A DNA stretch of 64,000 bases from Wurfbainia villosa (lineage: Eukaryota > Streptophyta > Magnoliopsida > Zingiberales > Zingiberaceae): the NCBI GenBank assembly GCA_025175895.1, contig CM045992.1, positions 115,160,377 through 115,224,376 of the forward strand. The letters are read 5' to 3'. The notes beneath the pieces are model-generated. The model saw only the letters and a list, made by a program, of their open reading frames with translations. It had not been told where the DNA came from and did no database searches. Below are positions 33,801 through 44,995 of the stretch, in pieces. Every line of letters begins with the position of its first letter. Position 1 is the first letter of the stretch. Position numbers and translations under genes: made by a program.

Positions 33801-36800
33801 TCGACTCTCTTAAAGTTTAAGTTTATGAATCCTGGTAACCAAGTGATCAAGGATCACTTGGTTACCAGGATTCATAAACTTTAGTACTTAGCCTGGAGGT
33901 CTAGAGTTCGAATCCTGGGGAAGGCAAAAACCCACTTCCAGGGGTGGGAAGTCCAGGTGAGTAACGACGGGCCAACAGGGGCGACTTCGCCGATCAATAG
34001 TGGTCGCGCGAGCGATGATGATCCGACCAATAGTCACCGACCCGCCAACAGGCCCTTTGCAATAAAAGGCGCCAAAACCCCATATTAATCTCGTCAAAAT
34101 CCTCGAATTTCCGAAACATAAAATCGTCGGAAATCCATACCAATCCAAAATTTCTAAATTACCTCGCAAAACCTGCCAATACATGGCGAACTCCGAAAAA
34201 TCCAAAAACCCCTAGGAACTCGAAAACCTAGGCGCTCTGATACCAAATAAATTGTCACGCCCCGAAGGAGACCCCACCAGACAAAAAATCCGGCAGCATC
34301 TCCCCTGTACGGGTGACAATCCCAATTTACATACAAAGGCCTACACGGCCACTATACATCGGTCAACACGATCGGAATCCAAACTCACACGCAGTTATAT
34401 AATTTGGCCTCAGGCCATCATCCAAAATAAATGACAAATAGTCTAAAATAAATAGACTTACCCCTTCTGCCATCTGGGCAGGAATACTCAACAAAATCCA
34501 ACCAAACCAAAATCCAAATAAGGTCCATAAGGACACCAAAACAAAATAAAAAATCAATCTCCAAACCTATACATTTACTATAATCAAAATATCCAAATAC
34601 CGTAAAAACAAATATCCGAATCAAAACTTTACGACGAGTGGGGTCCTAAATCACTCTCTCGATAAGCAAATCCCGAAATAGATATAAACCAACGGGTTGA
34701 GTTCAAAGAACTCTGCGGGTAAAGTAGATATGCAAAATCAAGTATAGCTAACAATAAAAATAACATGCCAGTACAGTCTCACATAAATAGGGTATCTGAG
34801 CAAGAAATACAAAATGATCAGACTTACACAGATCTCTACTACGATATAGGGCGTGTGCACTAGAAGTAATAAAGTCCCGATCGTATATAAGCATGTATCC
34901 TGTATGCATGACAATCGTATACATCCAAGGCATCAATAAAATGCAAAGAACAAAGATCTGAATGCGATCTATGCAAAGTGCATGCCGAGTGCAATGACAT
35001 GGTCACCCCACGACGCCACATAGCCACACGCAATGGTGGCCCGTGGGTAGAAATTATGCACTTGCACTCTGCCATCGCTCTGAGCGATGGCCAGTGGGGA
35101 GGATCTTTGAGTACACCTATCCTCCCGCCTGAAACATAGTGGGAGCTAAGCTCTCATCTCGTGTCATGTAGGCCGGAGGAGGATCCTCGCCCGCTACCCC
35201 TGCCGCTACCCATGAGTGGTCCAATGAAGCTGGACAGAGCAATCGCACACACCTCTGATGTACCTAACCCATGAGTGGCGGTGTGCGAGCCATGTAACTA
35301 GCCATGCTCAACAATAATGGAACCCGTCACTAGCATCTGCATGCAATCATGCGCATGATACTAAAGCATGTAAATCCTACTCATAATATACCTATCCGAA
35401 TGATATGTACAACCAATATGTACATATCCCTAATCCACATACTATGATCCAAATCAAACAGGTAAATATAATCATATCCTATCACATGCATGTATCTAGT
35501 AGGCACCAAAAACATACTAGGCATATAAACATGAAAAATTATTGTAAGCTATCCTAACTAGCATATCAATTTGACTTAATCTAAACGTTAAGTCAAAATA
35601 CCCGCCTGAAAATATATCCGCAAGAAGAACTGAATCGTCACGACTGGGGACCTGCCTCGTGACCGAAACCTGCATATAGCATAACTATAGTCAAGCACAA
35701 AAATACAATTCACCGACAAATCGAATAAATAAATCGATTTCCTTTATATCCCAATTAAACCCAAATCTCATATCCTCCAAATATCATACAAATCAATCGA
35801 TCGACACCGAATAACTCGGAATCAACCCAAATCGACCAATCAAGCTCACGCCCTAGAAATTTCATCCACACCATTCCTTTCCCAAATTAGATCTCGACTC
35901 AATTTGGGCTCACACATTATTCACACCAACCTTGCACAATCACCTCCAACCTTAATGACGACGGCGCCCCAAATAAAACACTCACACCCCTCTCGAACCG
36001 CACCCCCTTGCTGCCCTAAAATAGTTTACTCCAACAAAAACTCACCGTCGTTGATCTATCATCCGCGAAGGAAGGCTACGGCGGCGAGGCGAGTGAAGAA
36101 GACGGCCGGCGGAGAGAAGGATCGGACGGTCCTGGCAGCCCACAGCTGCCGGCGCTGCGGCGAGGCAGACGTCCGTCTGAGACTCGGCAGACGGGCTAGC
36201 GGACGCGAGGAAGAAGGGCTGCTGGCGGTGAAGGTGAGTGCGATCTGCTGCCGGCCGCGTTCTCGCTCGCCGCGATCGTGGCCGGCGAAGAGAAGAGGCG
36301 TCAGCGAAGGTGAGGACAATGGCTCGAGCAAGGCCGGCGAGCACCGGAAGGCGGACGGTGGGCCAGCGAGCTCACGTCAGCGCCGATGCTCGCGGAGAGC
36401 CAGCAATTTGTCGTGGTCGGCCAGCGGCGGGGAGGAAAGGCTCGGAGAAATAGGAAAAACCTAGATCTATAACCTATGTAAATTTATCCTATTTTCTCAT
36501 CTAAACAGGCCCTTTAAAAGCCTATTTTTCCTATCCCCGTAATTATCTCGTACGACCTCCGTTTAAATCCAGAAAAATTCCGGAAAAATTCCTAAAATTC
36601 CCTAAAAATCCCGAAAAATTTCCAGGCTTATTTCCTTAAATATCGGGCCATTAAATTTAGTGTTTTAAATCCCCGTATTTAACATTCTCCCCCACTAATT
36701 AAAATTTGGTCCCCAAATTCCTACTCAGATGCATAACGAGTAAGAAATACCATAAATCAAAATACACCTCACGTGCCTTAAGTAAACAAGTGGGGTATTG

Positions 36801-39800
36801 AGCTCGATCTTTCCTCGAGCTCCCAAGTAGCCTCCTCGTCGGTGTGGTGACTCCACCTTGACAAGTCGCACAACCTTGTTCACCGCAATGCGTTCTTGAA
36901 ATCCAAAATCGCGGAACCTCTGCGTAAGTAGCATCGGGTTGAATGGAACTGATACATCCGATAGAATATGTGTAGAATCCGCACATACTTCTCGATGTAG
37001 ACACATGGAATACATCATGTATACTCGTCAAAGATGGTGGTAGCGCTAGACGATAAGCAACTGCTCCGATCTTCTCCAAAATCTCAAACGGACCGATATA
37101 TCTAGGAGCAAGCTTACCACGGAGTCCAAACCTCTTCACCCCTTTCGTGGGTGAAACTCGAAGAATACATGATCACCAACGGAGAACTCAGGTCTCCGTC
37201 TACGATCTGCATAACTCTTCCGGCGATCCTGCGCCTCTCATCCTACGTCGATAGACGGACCAACTCGCCTCATCACCGAGCCCTGCAGGGTCTAGCAATC
37301 GGCCTCCCAACCTCCTCCCGGAGGGTGGTGTACGACAACGCCTACCATACAATGCCTCATACGGGGCCATTTTGGATAGCCGAATGATAATCAATTGTAT
37401 CGTAGGCGAATTCCACTTAACGGTAAATGATCCTCCCGGTTGCCTCGAAATCTATAACCACAGACCTCAGAAATCCTCTAGTGCAGAATGGTCCGCTCGG
37501 ATCCGTCATCTGCGGATGGAATCGATGCAGATTAAACCGGTGTGTGCCTAAAGCTGCTGCAGACTACGCGAACCTAGAAGTGAGCAACCGGATCTCTATT
37601 CGATATAATGCTCGAAGGAACACCATGCAATCACGATCTCCGACAATATAGCTACGCCAATCGATCCAGAGTCGGTCTTAGAATCGATAAAGTCTTGTGT
37701 TTGGTTAGTCGGTCTCACGACTACCCAAATCGCGTCGTGACCTCGACGTGTCTAAGCAAACCCATCACAAAATCCATAGTAATATGATCCCACTTCCACT
37801 CAGGAATAGGAATCCTCTGAAGTAATCCAGCTGGTCTCCGGTGATCAGCCTTCACCTGCAGACAAATCAAACCTCGAGCTACACAATCCGCGATGTCTTT
37901 CTTCATACCGGTCCACCAAGACACACGCTTTACATCTCGAGACATACGGGTTCCTCCTGGGTGGATCGCAAATCGAGGCGATGTGCCTCTGTAGTAACTC
38001 CTCCATGCTTAGTGTGAGGTACACATAATCTACCTCGGAAATATATAATACCCTCATCATCTAGGGTGAACTCGGTCTCGTCCGGTGATCGACTACCAAT
38101 GAATCTGAATCTTGATCAACGGCTCGAGTCCTCCGGACTCTCGTCCGGATAGACGACTGAGCAACCATGGTAACCAGAACACCCTGCTCTGTCGGTCCCT
38201 GCTCCTCTAAGCTCAACTCAGAGAAACCACAGAATCAAATCAGTGACAAAACTCTGAAGAAGCTAAAGTCCCTCGGGACTTAGGCTATGCATCGGCAACC
38301 ACATGGCTTTTCTGGATGGTAGCCGATGGTGTACAATATAATCCTTCAGAACTCCATCCATCTTCTCACATGGAGATTGAGTTCATAAGACTCTTATGAT
38401 CGGTAAGAATCTCAAACGTAATACCATATAAATGATGCCTCCAAATCTTCAAGGCATAGATAATAGCGTGAACTCTAAATCGTGGCTGGTAGTTTTTCTC
38501 ATGATCCTTCAATCGAGAAGCATAGAGACTACCGCCAGTCTTTGCATCAACCGCGCCTAAACCTGTAGAGACGATCAGATAAAGAACGAAACCATCGTCC
38601 CTCGATGGTAATACAGGATCGGTCTTGACACCAATCTCCTCTTTAACTCCCGAAAACTAGTCTCGCACGCCTGTCACGTGAACTTCACGCCCTTCCGTAA
38701 GGCGTGTGATGGCATAGAAATGCTCGAGAAACCCTCAACGAACCGTCTGTAATATCCGCCAAGCCTAGGAAGCTGCGAATCTCTGAGCGATTTGTTTGCT
38801 CCCAACTAGTGACAACCTCGATCTTCTGGGGGTCAACTGAAATACCTCTACTCGAAACCACATGTCCCAGAAAATCGACTGAGTGTAACCAAAACGCGCA
38901 TTTATTGAACTTCGCGTATAGCCGCTTCTGTTGGAGCCTATTTAGAACAAGACGAAGATCTTTGCGCGTGTTCCTCCTTGGAACGAGAATAAACCGTAAT
39001 GTCATCGATAAAAACAACGACGAACCGATCTAGGAAATCCATAAATTCACGGTTCATCAAATCCATGAATATCATTTGGAGCATTGGTAAGCCCAAATGG
39101 CATTACCAAAACTCATAATGTCCATATCCTGCAGACTGTCTTGAATGTCGGAATCTCTAACCCTTAATTGATGATATCCAGGACCGCGGATCAATCTTAG
39201 AATAGTGATGTACCTCGGTGATCAAACAAGTCCTCAATACGTGGCGGGATATTTATTCTTGATAGTAGCGGCGTTGATTGCACTGTAGTCGATGCGCCTC
39301 ATCGAACCATCTTTCTTCTTCACGAAGAGAACCGAGAACCCTGTGATGCACTAGGCGAATAAAACCTCGGTCCAAAAGTTCCTGGAGTCGAACCTTTAAC
39401 TCATCCAACTCTCTCGGGGCCATACGATAAGGAGCTTTCGATCGTCAGTCGGTATTAACTCAATCATGAACTCCACTTGCCTTTCCGGGAGGCGGACCCG
39501 TAACTCCTCTCGGAAAGACATCGAATACTCTCGGACAATAGGGATGTCCGCGATCCGAGAGTCACCATGCCTTCTACATTGATCATAGATAATAGAAAAC
39601 CCCGGCAACCGTCAATAAAAGCTTACGAGCTGAATCGCGAAATGGTCGCTATATCTGTCGTCCGGATGCGGTGAAATCCCACGAGGTTGGTTCGAGGTCC
39701 GAATGTGACCACCCTCGTCGACGATCCAACGTGGCATGATATGCACCAATCCATGCCAAGAATAATATCGAACTCGACCATATCCGGTACCAATAAATCT

Positions 39801-42800
39801 ACCGTAAGAATGATGTTACCAAAATCTAAAGGACAACCTCGGACCTCTGGGTAACATCCGATGTATTGCGGATGGTAGGGAGGCGACTAATCTCTGTGAT
39901 CTACTAGCCGTGTAATCTACCAATCTCTCTCATAAAAGTACGAGAAATAAGCGAATCTCGAACTACCGATGTCGGCTAGCATAATAGCCGAAAATGCATA
40001 AAGTGAAACCGTCATCTTGAAATACGGATTCGTTGGCTCATTCGCGCATCCTCTCGTGTAATCGCATGGATACGCCCGATCTCGGTGGCGGTGGAGGTGG
40101 TATCACCGCCAAAGGTGGTTGTGCTCGAGCACGACGTCACGGGGTGCACGGTGATGGAAGGTGGTATAACTGCGCCGCGATCTTTATCAGTTGCCGTGGT
40201 GATCTGAACTAGTGGCGAAGGCGCCGCGTCATATCGATGGCGATCTGCGAATAATCTTACGATGCGTGGGGATCGCATCGTCGCGTCCTGGCCCGAACCA
40301 CCTGTGACACCGTCACGGACCGTGTACTCCCATGAATACCATAGCGCGACTCTGAAGGCGGGAGCTGCCTCTCGCGGCGTTGACGGCCCGTCTGGCCCCC
40401 TCTCCGAGTCCCATGTGACGGTCCTCCACGAATAGAAACCGGAAGCCATCGAGCCTTCAACGAACAATCTCGGCTCATGTGTCGAGCGACTGCAATAATA
40501 GCAAACCGCCGCCCCAAGGTGCAGGTGAGATGATATGCTCTTTCGATCCACAACGAATACAATAGGTGTGCCAACGGTCTCCGGTCTCGAAAAGACCGCG
40601 AGGGCCCGGTGAAGATCGTCCCGATTTACGAGGCTAGATGCCCCCCGAATGACTCGACCCGGTTGGCTGTGGCCACTCTGGCGATGTCCCGATGAGTCGT
40701 GGTGATGGAGTCCGACACTGTAGATCTTTCAGTCTGTTTCCTCTTCCTGTCTATATTGACCCTCTGTTGAGCCGACTCGATCAACAAAGCTCTATCCAAC
40801 GCCTCTCGGTAGGAAGAACTACCAAATCCTGCCATCCTGACCTGTAAATGCCCATCCATCCTGTCTGCGCATCATCCGTGACCTATCCTCAGAGACTAAC
40901 TCACGGCAAAACACTGCTAGATTAAATTCAGTATTATACTCCATCAGAGCGATTATTACATCTTGGGCTCGAGAAAATCGACGTCTCATCATCCGATATG
41001 CCGCGGAAATATCGACTCTCAAAAGCCTCTCTAAATCTCGCCCGGGTAACTGCGCTGCCCGATAATCGGCGCCGATATCCCACAGATCTCGGCCTCGCCT
41101 CGTAAATGGAAGGTCGCTAACTCGCCTTCTCCCACTCGGGCGAACCGTATAGTAGAAGGTACGCTCCATCGTCTCGATCCAAGATCGAGCCACGATCGGA
41201 TCGGTCTCTTGAATAAAGTGAACCGCTCTTAATCGACTTAGCGATCACGGAATCAGAGCTCGTCGCGCTCATCGATAGGATAAGTAGGGGCCGATCTTGA
41301 GTGAGGGTCGGCCAGGCTCCATTCTTTGGGCACTGTCGGTCTGTAGTAGAAGGTCCCTTGGCGGGGTTTACGATGTGTAGCGATGGGATCTCCCGTGGTA
41401 CATCGGATGCCTGGGAGGAGGATCCGCCGAGGATCGAGGATCCACAACTCCGTAGCGAAGACTGTGGAATCGACCGACATCAATATGCCATCCTCGGTAG
41501 ATCTCTCTGCAAGTCGATCATCAAAGATCTCTGGTCCTCTGGCGTGCTGCCGTCCCACCACGCGTCTCGGCAGACGCCCACCTCTCATATCTGTTAAATG
41601 AATACGAGATATTACCATAAATAAAAACATATCAAATTTATCATCATACCTATTTCACCGTCGAGAGGTCCAGAGCGAAACCCTATTAATCTCGTCGAAA
41701 TCCTCGAATTTCCAAACATAAAATCGCTTAAATCCATACCAATCCAAAATTTCCAAATTACCTGCAAAACCGCCAATACATGGCGAACTCCGAAAAATCC
41801 AAAACCCCTAGGAACTCGAAAACCTAGCGCTCGATGCAAATAAATTGTCACGCTGGAGACCCCACCGACAAAAATCCGGCAAGATCTCCTCACGGTGATG
41901 ATCCCAATTTACATACAAAGGCCTACACACACTATACATCGGCCAACACGGCCGAATTCAAACTCACACGCGGTTATATAATTTGGCCTCGAGCCGTCAT
42001 CGAATAAATGACAAATAGTCTAAAATAAATAGACTTACCCTTCCGCCATCCGGCAGAGAATACTCAACAAAATCCAACCAAACCAAAATCCAATAAGGTC
42101 CATAAGGACACGAAACCAAATACAAAATCAATCTCCAAACCTATACATGTCCTCTAACAAAATATCCAAATACCGTAAAACAAATATCCAAATCAAAACT
42201 TTACGACGAGTGGGGTCCAAGAATCGCACTCTCCGATAGCTTCATCTCAAATAGATATAAACCAACGGGGTGAGTTCAAAGAACTCATGGGGTAAAGTAG
42301 ATATGCAAAATCAAGTATAGCTAACAATAAAAATAACATGCCAGTACAGTCTCACATAAATAGGGTATGCAAGCAAGAAATACAAAATGATCAGTATTTA
42401 CTGAATCTCCTACTCGATATAGAGAGCATGTGCTGACTAGAAGTAATAAAGTCTGATCGTATATAAGCATGTATCCTGATGCATGCGATCATATGCACAT
42501 CCAAGGCATCAATAAAAATGCAGAAACACGATAAATGCAATCTATGCGAAGTGCCGTAGTGCGATAACATGGTCACCCCCGACGCGGTCGGCCACCTCAC
42601 ACGCAATGGTGAAGCCGAGTGGGTAGGGCTATGACAATATGCACTCTGCCATCATCGCTCTGAGTGGCCAAGTGGGACAGGATCTTGTCGAGTACACCTA
42701 TCCTCCCGCCCAAACATAGTGGGAGCTAAGCTCTCATCTCACAGTGTCATGGCCGGAGGAGGGATCTCGCCACTACCACGCGCCTGCTACGCTACCATGA

Positions 42801-44995
42801 GCGGTCCAATGAGCTGACAGAGCAATCAGACACACCTCCTCGATGTACCACTAACCCATGAGTGGCGGTGTGTGCGAGCCATGTAACAAATGCGGGCTCA
42901 ACAATAATGGAACCCGTCCGGCTAGCATGCAATCATGCGAAAATGGTGCATGATACTAAAGCATGTAAATCCTACTCATAATATACCTATCCGAATGATA
43001 TGTACAACCAATATGTACATATCCCTAATCCACATACTATGATCCAAATCAAACAGGTAAATATAATCATATCCTATCACATGCATGTATCTAGTAGGCA
43101 CCAAAAACATACTAGGCATATAAACATGAAAAATTATTGTAAGCTATCCTAACTAGCATATCAATTTGACTTAATCTAAACGTTAAGTCAAAATACCCGC
43201 CTGAAAATATATCCGCAAGAAGAACTGAATCAATCGCCACGACGACTCGCCGATCAAACTCGATATAGCATAACTATAGTCAAGCACAAAAATACAATTC
43301 ACCGACAAATCGAATAAATAAATCGATTTCCTTTATATCCCAATTAAACCCAAATCTCATATCCTCCAAATATCATACAAATCAATCGATCAACACCCGA
43401 ATAACTCTGGAATCAACCCAAATCGACCAATCAAGCTCACCCGCCCTAGAAATTTCATCCACAGCCATTCCTTTCCCAAATTAGATCTCCAACTCAATTT
43501 ACAGTGGCTCACACATTATTCACAGCCAACCTTGCACAATCACCTCCAACCTTAACAGCACGACGCCCCCAAATAAAACACTCACAGCCCCTCTCAACCG
43601 GCACCCCCCTTGCTGCCCTAAAATAGTTTACTCCAACAAAAACTCACCGTCGTTGATCTATCCGCGCGAAGGGGAAGGCTACGGCGACGGAGGCGAGTGA
43701 AGAAGACAGCCGCAGGCGGAGAGAAGGATCGACGGTCCTGTACACGGCTGCCGGCGCTTGCGAGACGACCGTCGTCTGCAGACTCGGACTGGCTGCGACG
43801 CGAGGAAGAAGGGCTCGGCGGTCGAGGTGAGGTGCCGTAGCGATCTCGCTGCCGGCCAGCGAGCTCACGTCGCGCCGATGCTCGCGGAGAAGCCTTAGCG
43901 AAGTGCGTATTTATCGTGATGGCCAGTTTGGCCATGGGAGAAAGGCTCGGCTCGGGCTCGAGGCGGAAGAAAAAGGAAGCATCGCCAGGCAATGTAGAAG
44001 AAACTCTTGAGAGAAGCTACAGAACCAAATCGCGGCTGTGAAAACCTCGGGAGAAATAGGAAAAACCTAGATCTATAACCTATGTAAATTTATCCTATTT
44101 TCTCATCTAAACAGGCCCTTTAAAAGCCTATTTTTCCTATCCCCGTAATTATCTCGTACGACCTCCGTTTAAATCCAGAAAAATTCCGGAAAAATTCCTA
44201 AAATTCCCTAAAAATCCCGAAAAATTTCCAGGCTTATTTCCTTAAATATCGGGCCATTAAATTTAGTGTTTTAAATCCCCGTATTTAACACCCTAACCTG
44301 CCACAGTATGCAAAATCTCAGGATATTGTTTGTTGGCTGTTGTTTTGCTTTGATTTTTCTGCATTAGATACTTGTTCTTTTGTTTTCAATATAATAGCTC
44401 TTTCTTTGGGTTTATATGACATAACCCCACACTAGAAATCCTAGTCTCTCTCCAGTTCGTATGCATCATGCTGTTAAACTTTTTCATTTTGATATCGTAG
44501 TTTTTATTACTATCATCACCAGTTATTTTCACTAGAGCATGCTTTTATTGATTGATTTTTTTTTGGTTTTTGAATTGTCTTGGTGGTAGTAGCCAAATTG
44601 GCGCAGACCCAAGGGAATTGATTCTCGTGTTAGAAGGAAGTTCAAGGGATGCACCTTGATGCCCAATATTGGTTATGGCTCCGACAAGAAGACGCGCCAC
44701 TACCTTCCCAACAGATTTAAGAAGTTTGTGGTACATAATGTTGCTGATTTGGAATTGCTAATGATGCACAACAGGTACACTCACTCGATTTCAAAATTCA
44801 TTCCGGTGACTTGCATATAAAATGCATATGTTCCTGTTTCAAAAATCTATTTCTTCTTTTCTCAGGACCTACTGTGCCGAAATTGCGCACAGTGTTTCAA
44901 CAAAGAGGCGCAAGCTGATCGTCGAACGAGCTGCGCAACTCGATATTGTGGTGACCAACAAGCTAGCAAGGCTTCGCACCCAGGAGGACGAGTGA
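30810..44995 (+). CDS. RPL32: 60S ribosomal protein eL32 (L32), with a 13.7-kb intron
   Basis: eL32 is a structural protein of the large cytosolic ribosomal subunit. Coding exons are 30810-30899, 44593-44774 and 44866-44995 (402 nt, 133 residues, the usual plant length). Junctions are GTGAAG|GTAAGA, GGTAGTAG|CCAAAT, AACAG|GTACAC and TTCTCAG|GACCTA, all in frame. Exon 1 gives [20 protein letters not shown], exon 2 [30 protein letters not shown] and LELLMMHNR, and exon 3 [16 protein letters not shown]...[15 protein letters not shown]. No residue looks damaged. Intron 1 (30900-44592, 13,693 nt) contains a solo copia LTR, an inverted-repeat element and a gypsy retrotransposon; intron 2 is 91 nt. 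Normally eL32 introns are short. The reading frame suggests a functional gene, but whether this copy is efficiently spliced is not known from sequence. Confidence 0.95.
31565..32685 (-). mobile_element. Solo copia-type LTR in eL32 intron 1
   Basis: 1121 bp bounded by TGTTGAATC... and ...GCACCAACA, with a perfect 5-bp duplication ATTAT (31560-31564 and 32686-32690). On the minus strand it reads TGTTGGTGCAGTAGACAC and has a TATA box (complement of TTTTATAGCC near 32059). Clustered GTCGACTG-like motifs at 32170-32270 lie upstream of it. It matches the solo LTR at 55467-59485 closely and the LTRs at 5717/9559 more distantly. A G run of about 13 lies near 31596. Confidence 0.92.
32690..33668. repeat. 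Degenerate repeat-rich insertion in eL32 intron 1
   Basis: Starts with GGTGCATTTGGTTGGGTG near 32709 and has CAACCAAACAAAG near 33548. The centre (about 32930-33430) is a run of GGTTGG, GGGTGG, GAGTTGG units. The organisation resembles 1415-2440 in reverse orientation. I could not define ends or a target duplication. Confidence 0.4.
33675..34048. repeat. Inverted-repeat (foldback) element in eL32 intron 1
   Basis: The ends are TTGGCGGGTCGG and its complement CCGACCCGCCAA, and the centre is a perfect palindrome around GGTAACCAAGTGATC at about 33836-33872. Arms of about 185 bp are homologous but diverged. The right arm contains GAGTTCGAATCCTGG, like a Pol III B box, so two SINE-like copies joined head to head is an alternative to a foldback transposon. 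I found no matching target duplication. Confidence 0.6.
34073..34252 (-). repeat. Orphan gypsy leader with primer site, outside the LTR
   Basis: On the minus strand this begins with TTTATTTGGTATCAGAGCG, an intact initiator-Met primer binding site next to the LTR at 34253, and continues as the gypsy leader. It matches 41660-41845, the leader of the complete element, almost base for base. It ends at about 34073 in unrelated sequence, so it is a truncated second copy sharing the LTR. Confidence 0.8.
34253..36684 (-). repeat. 3' LTR (2432 bp) of the gypsy element
   Basis: On the plus strand it starts TGTCACGCCCCGAAGG and ends CCCCGTATTTAACA. It is AT-rich except for a GC-rich block at about 36040-36450 whose ORFs (35904-36464 and others) are probably not genes. 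Confidence 0.9.
36685..38200 (-). pseudogene. gypsy integrase and chromodomain region
   Basis: The minus strand reads [20 protein letters not shown] (37030-37139), the conserved C-terminal integrase module, then DVFHVS. Next comes a chromodomain-like stretch ([11 protein letters not shown]...) split over frames at 36770-36910. Upstream, 37721-37945 has the integrase zinc/core junction [23 protein letters not shown] and [17 protein letters not shown] with the first catalytic Asp. Frameshifts and stops separate every segment. Chromodomains steer integration to heterochromatin. Confidence 0.82.
38200..39750 (-). pseudogene. gypsy reverse transcriptase and RNase H, broken
   Basis: The catalytic FIDD box is at about 39001-39015, and the thumb reads [20 protein letters not shown] and [16 protein letters not shown] in 38760-38950. 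The RNase H part (38200-38700) is present only as short fragments. Frameshifts prevent a continuous frame. Confidence 0.8.
39751..41640 (-). pseudogene. gypsy gag and protease, broken
   Basis: FDIILGMDW at 39751-39777 is the conserved segment after the retroviral-type aspartic protease. Gag appears at 40819-41193 ([50 protein letters not shown]) and a knuckle at about 40470-40520 with CYYC in one frame and HMSRDC in another, so a frameshift splits the zinc finger. A Pro/Arg-rich linker lies between them. Confidence 0.8.
41846..44290 (-). repeat. 5' LTR (2445 bp) of the gypsy element
   Basis: It is the partner of 34253-36684. Long AT-rich blocks are identical (for example about 42960-43228 against 35360-35628), whereas GC-rich blocks differ by many 1-3 base changes. 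The adjoining primer site is damaged (GATGCAAATAAATT). Confidence 0.9.

Larger units (their letters stand above)
34253..44290 (-). mobile_element. Ty3/gypsy chromovirus-like retrotransposon, antisense in eL32
   Basis: LTRs at 34253-36684 (3' LTR of the minus-strand element) and 41846-44290 (5' LTR) bound an interior at 36685-41845. The purine tract (complement of TTCTCCCCCACTAAT, 36685-36699) abuts the 3' LTR. Interior domains on the minus strand run gag, protease, reverse transcriptase, integrase and a chromodomain-like C-terminus: the gypsy order and the Tekay/Del side of the chromoviruses. All coding parts are broken. The right flank is CCCTA (44291-44295); a partner on the left is missing because a further leader copy is fused there. 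Confidence 0.92.

Noticed and set aside
33890..33940. Possible tRNA gene (GTTCGAATCC)
   Set aside because: Only a B-box-like motif; no acceptor stem or anticodon arm could be folded.
35904..36464. 186-codon frame rich in Arg, Ala and Gly
   Set aside because: Inside the GC-rich part of a gypsy LTR; the matching stretch in the other LTR is not open.
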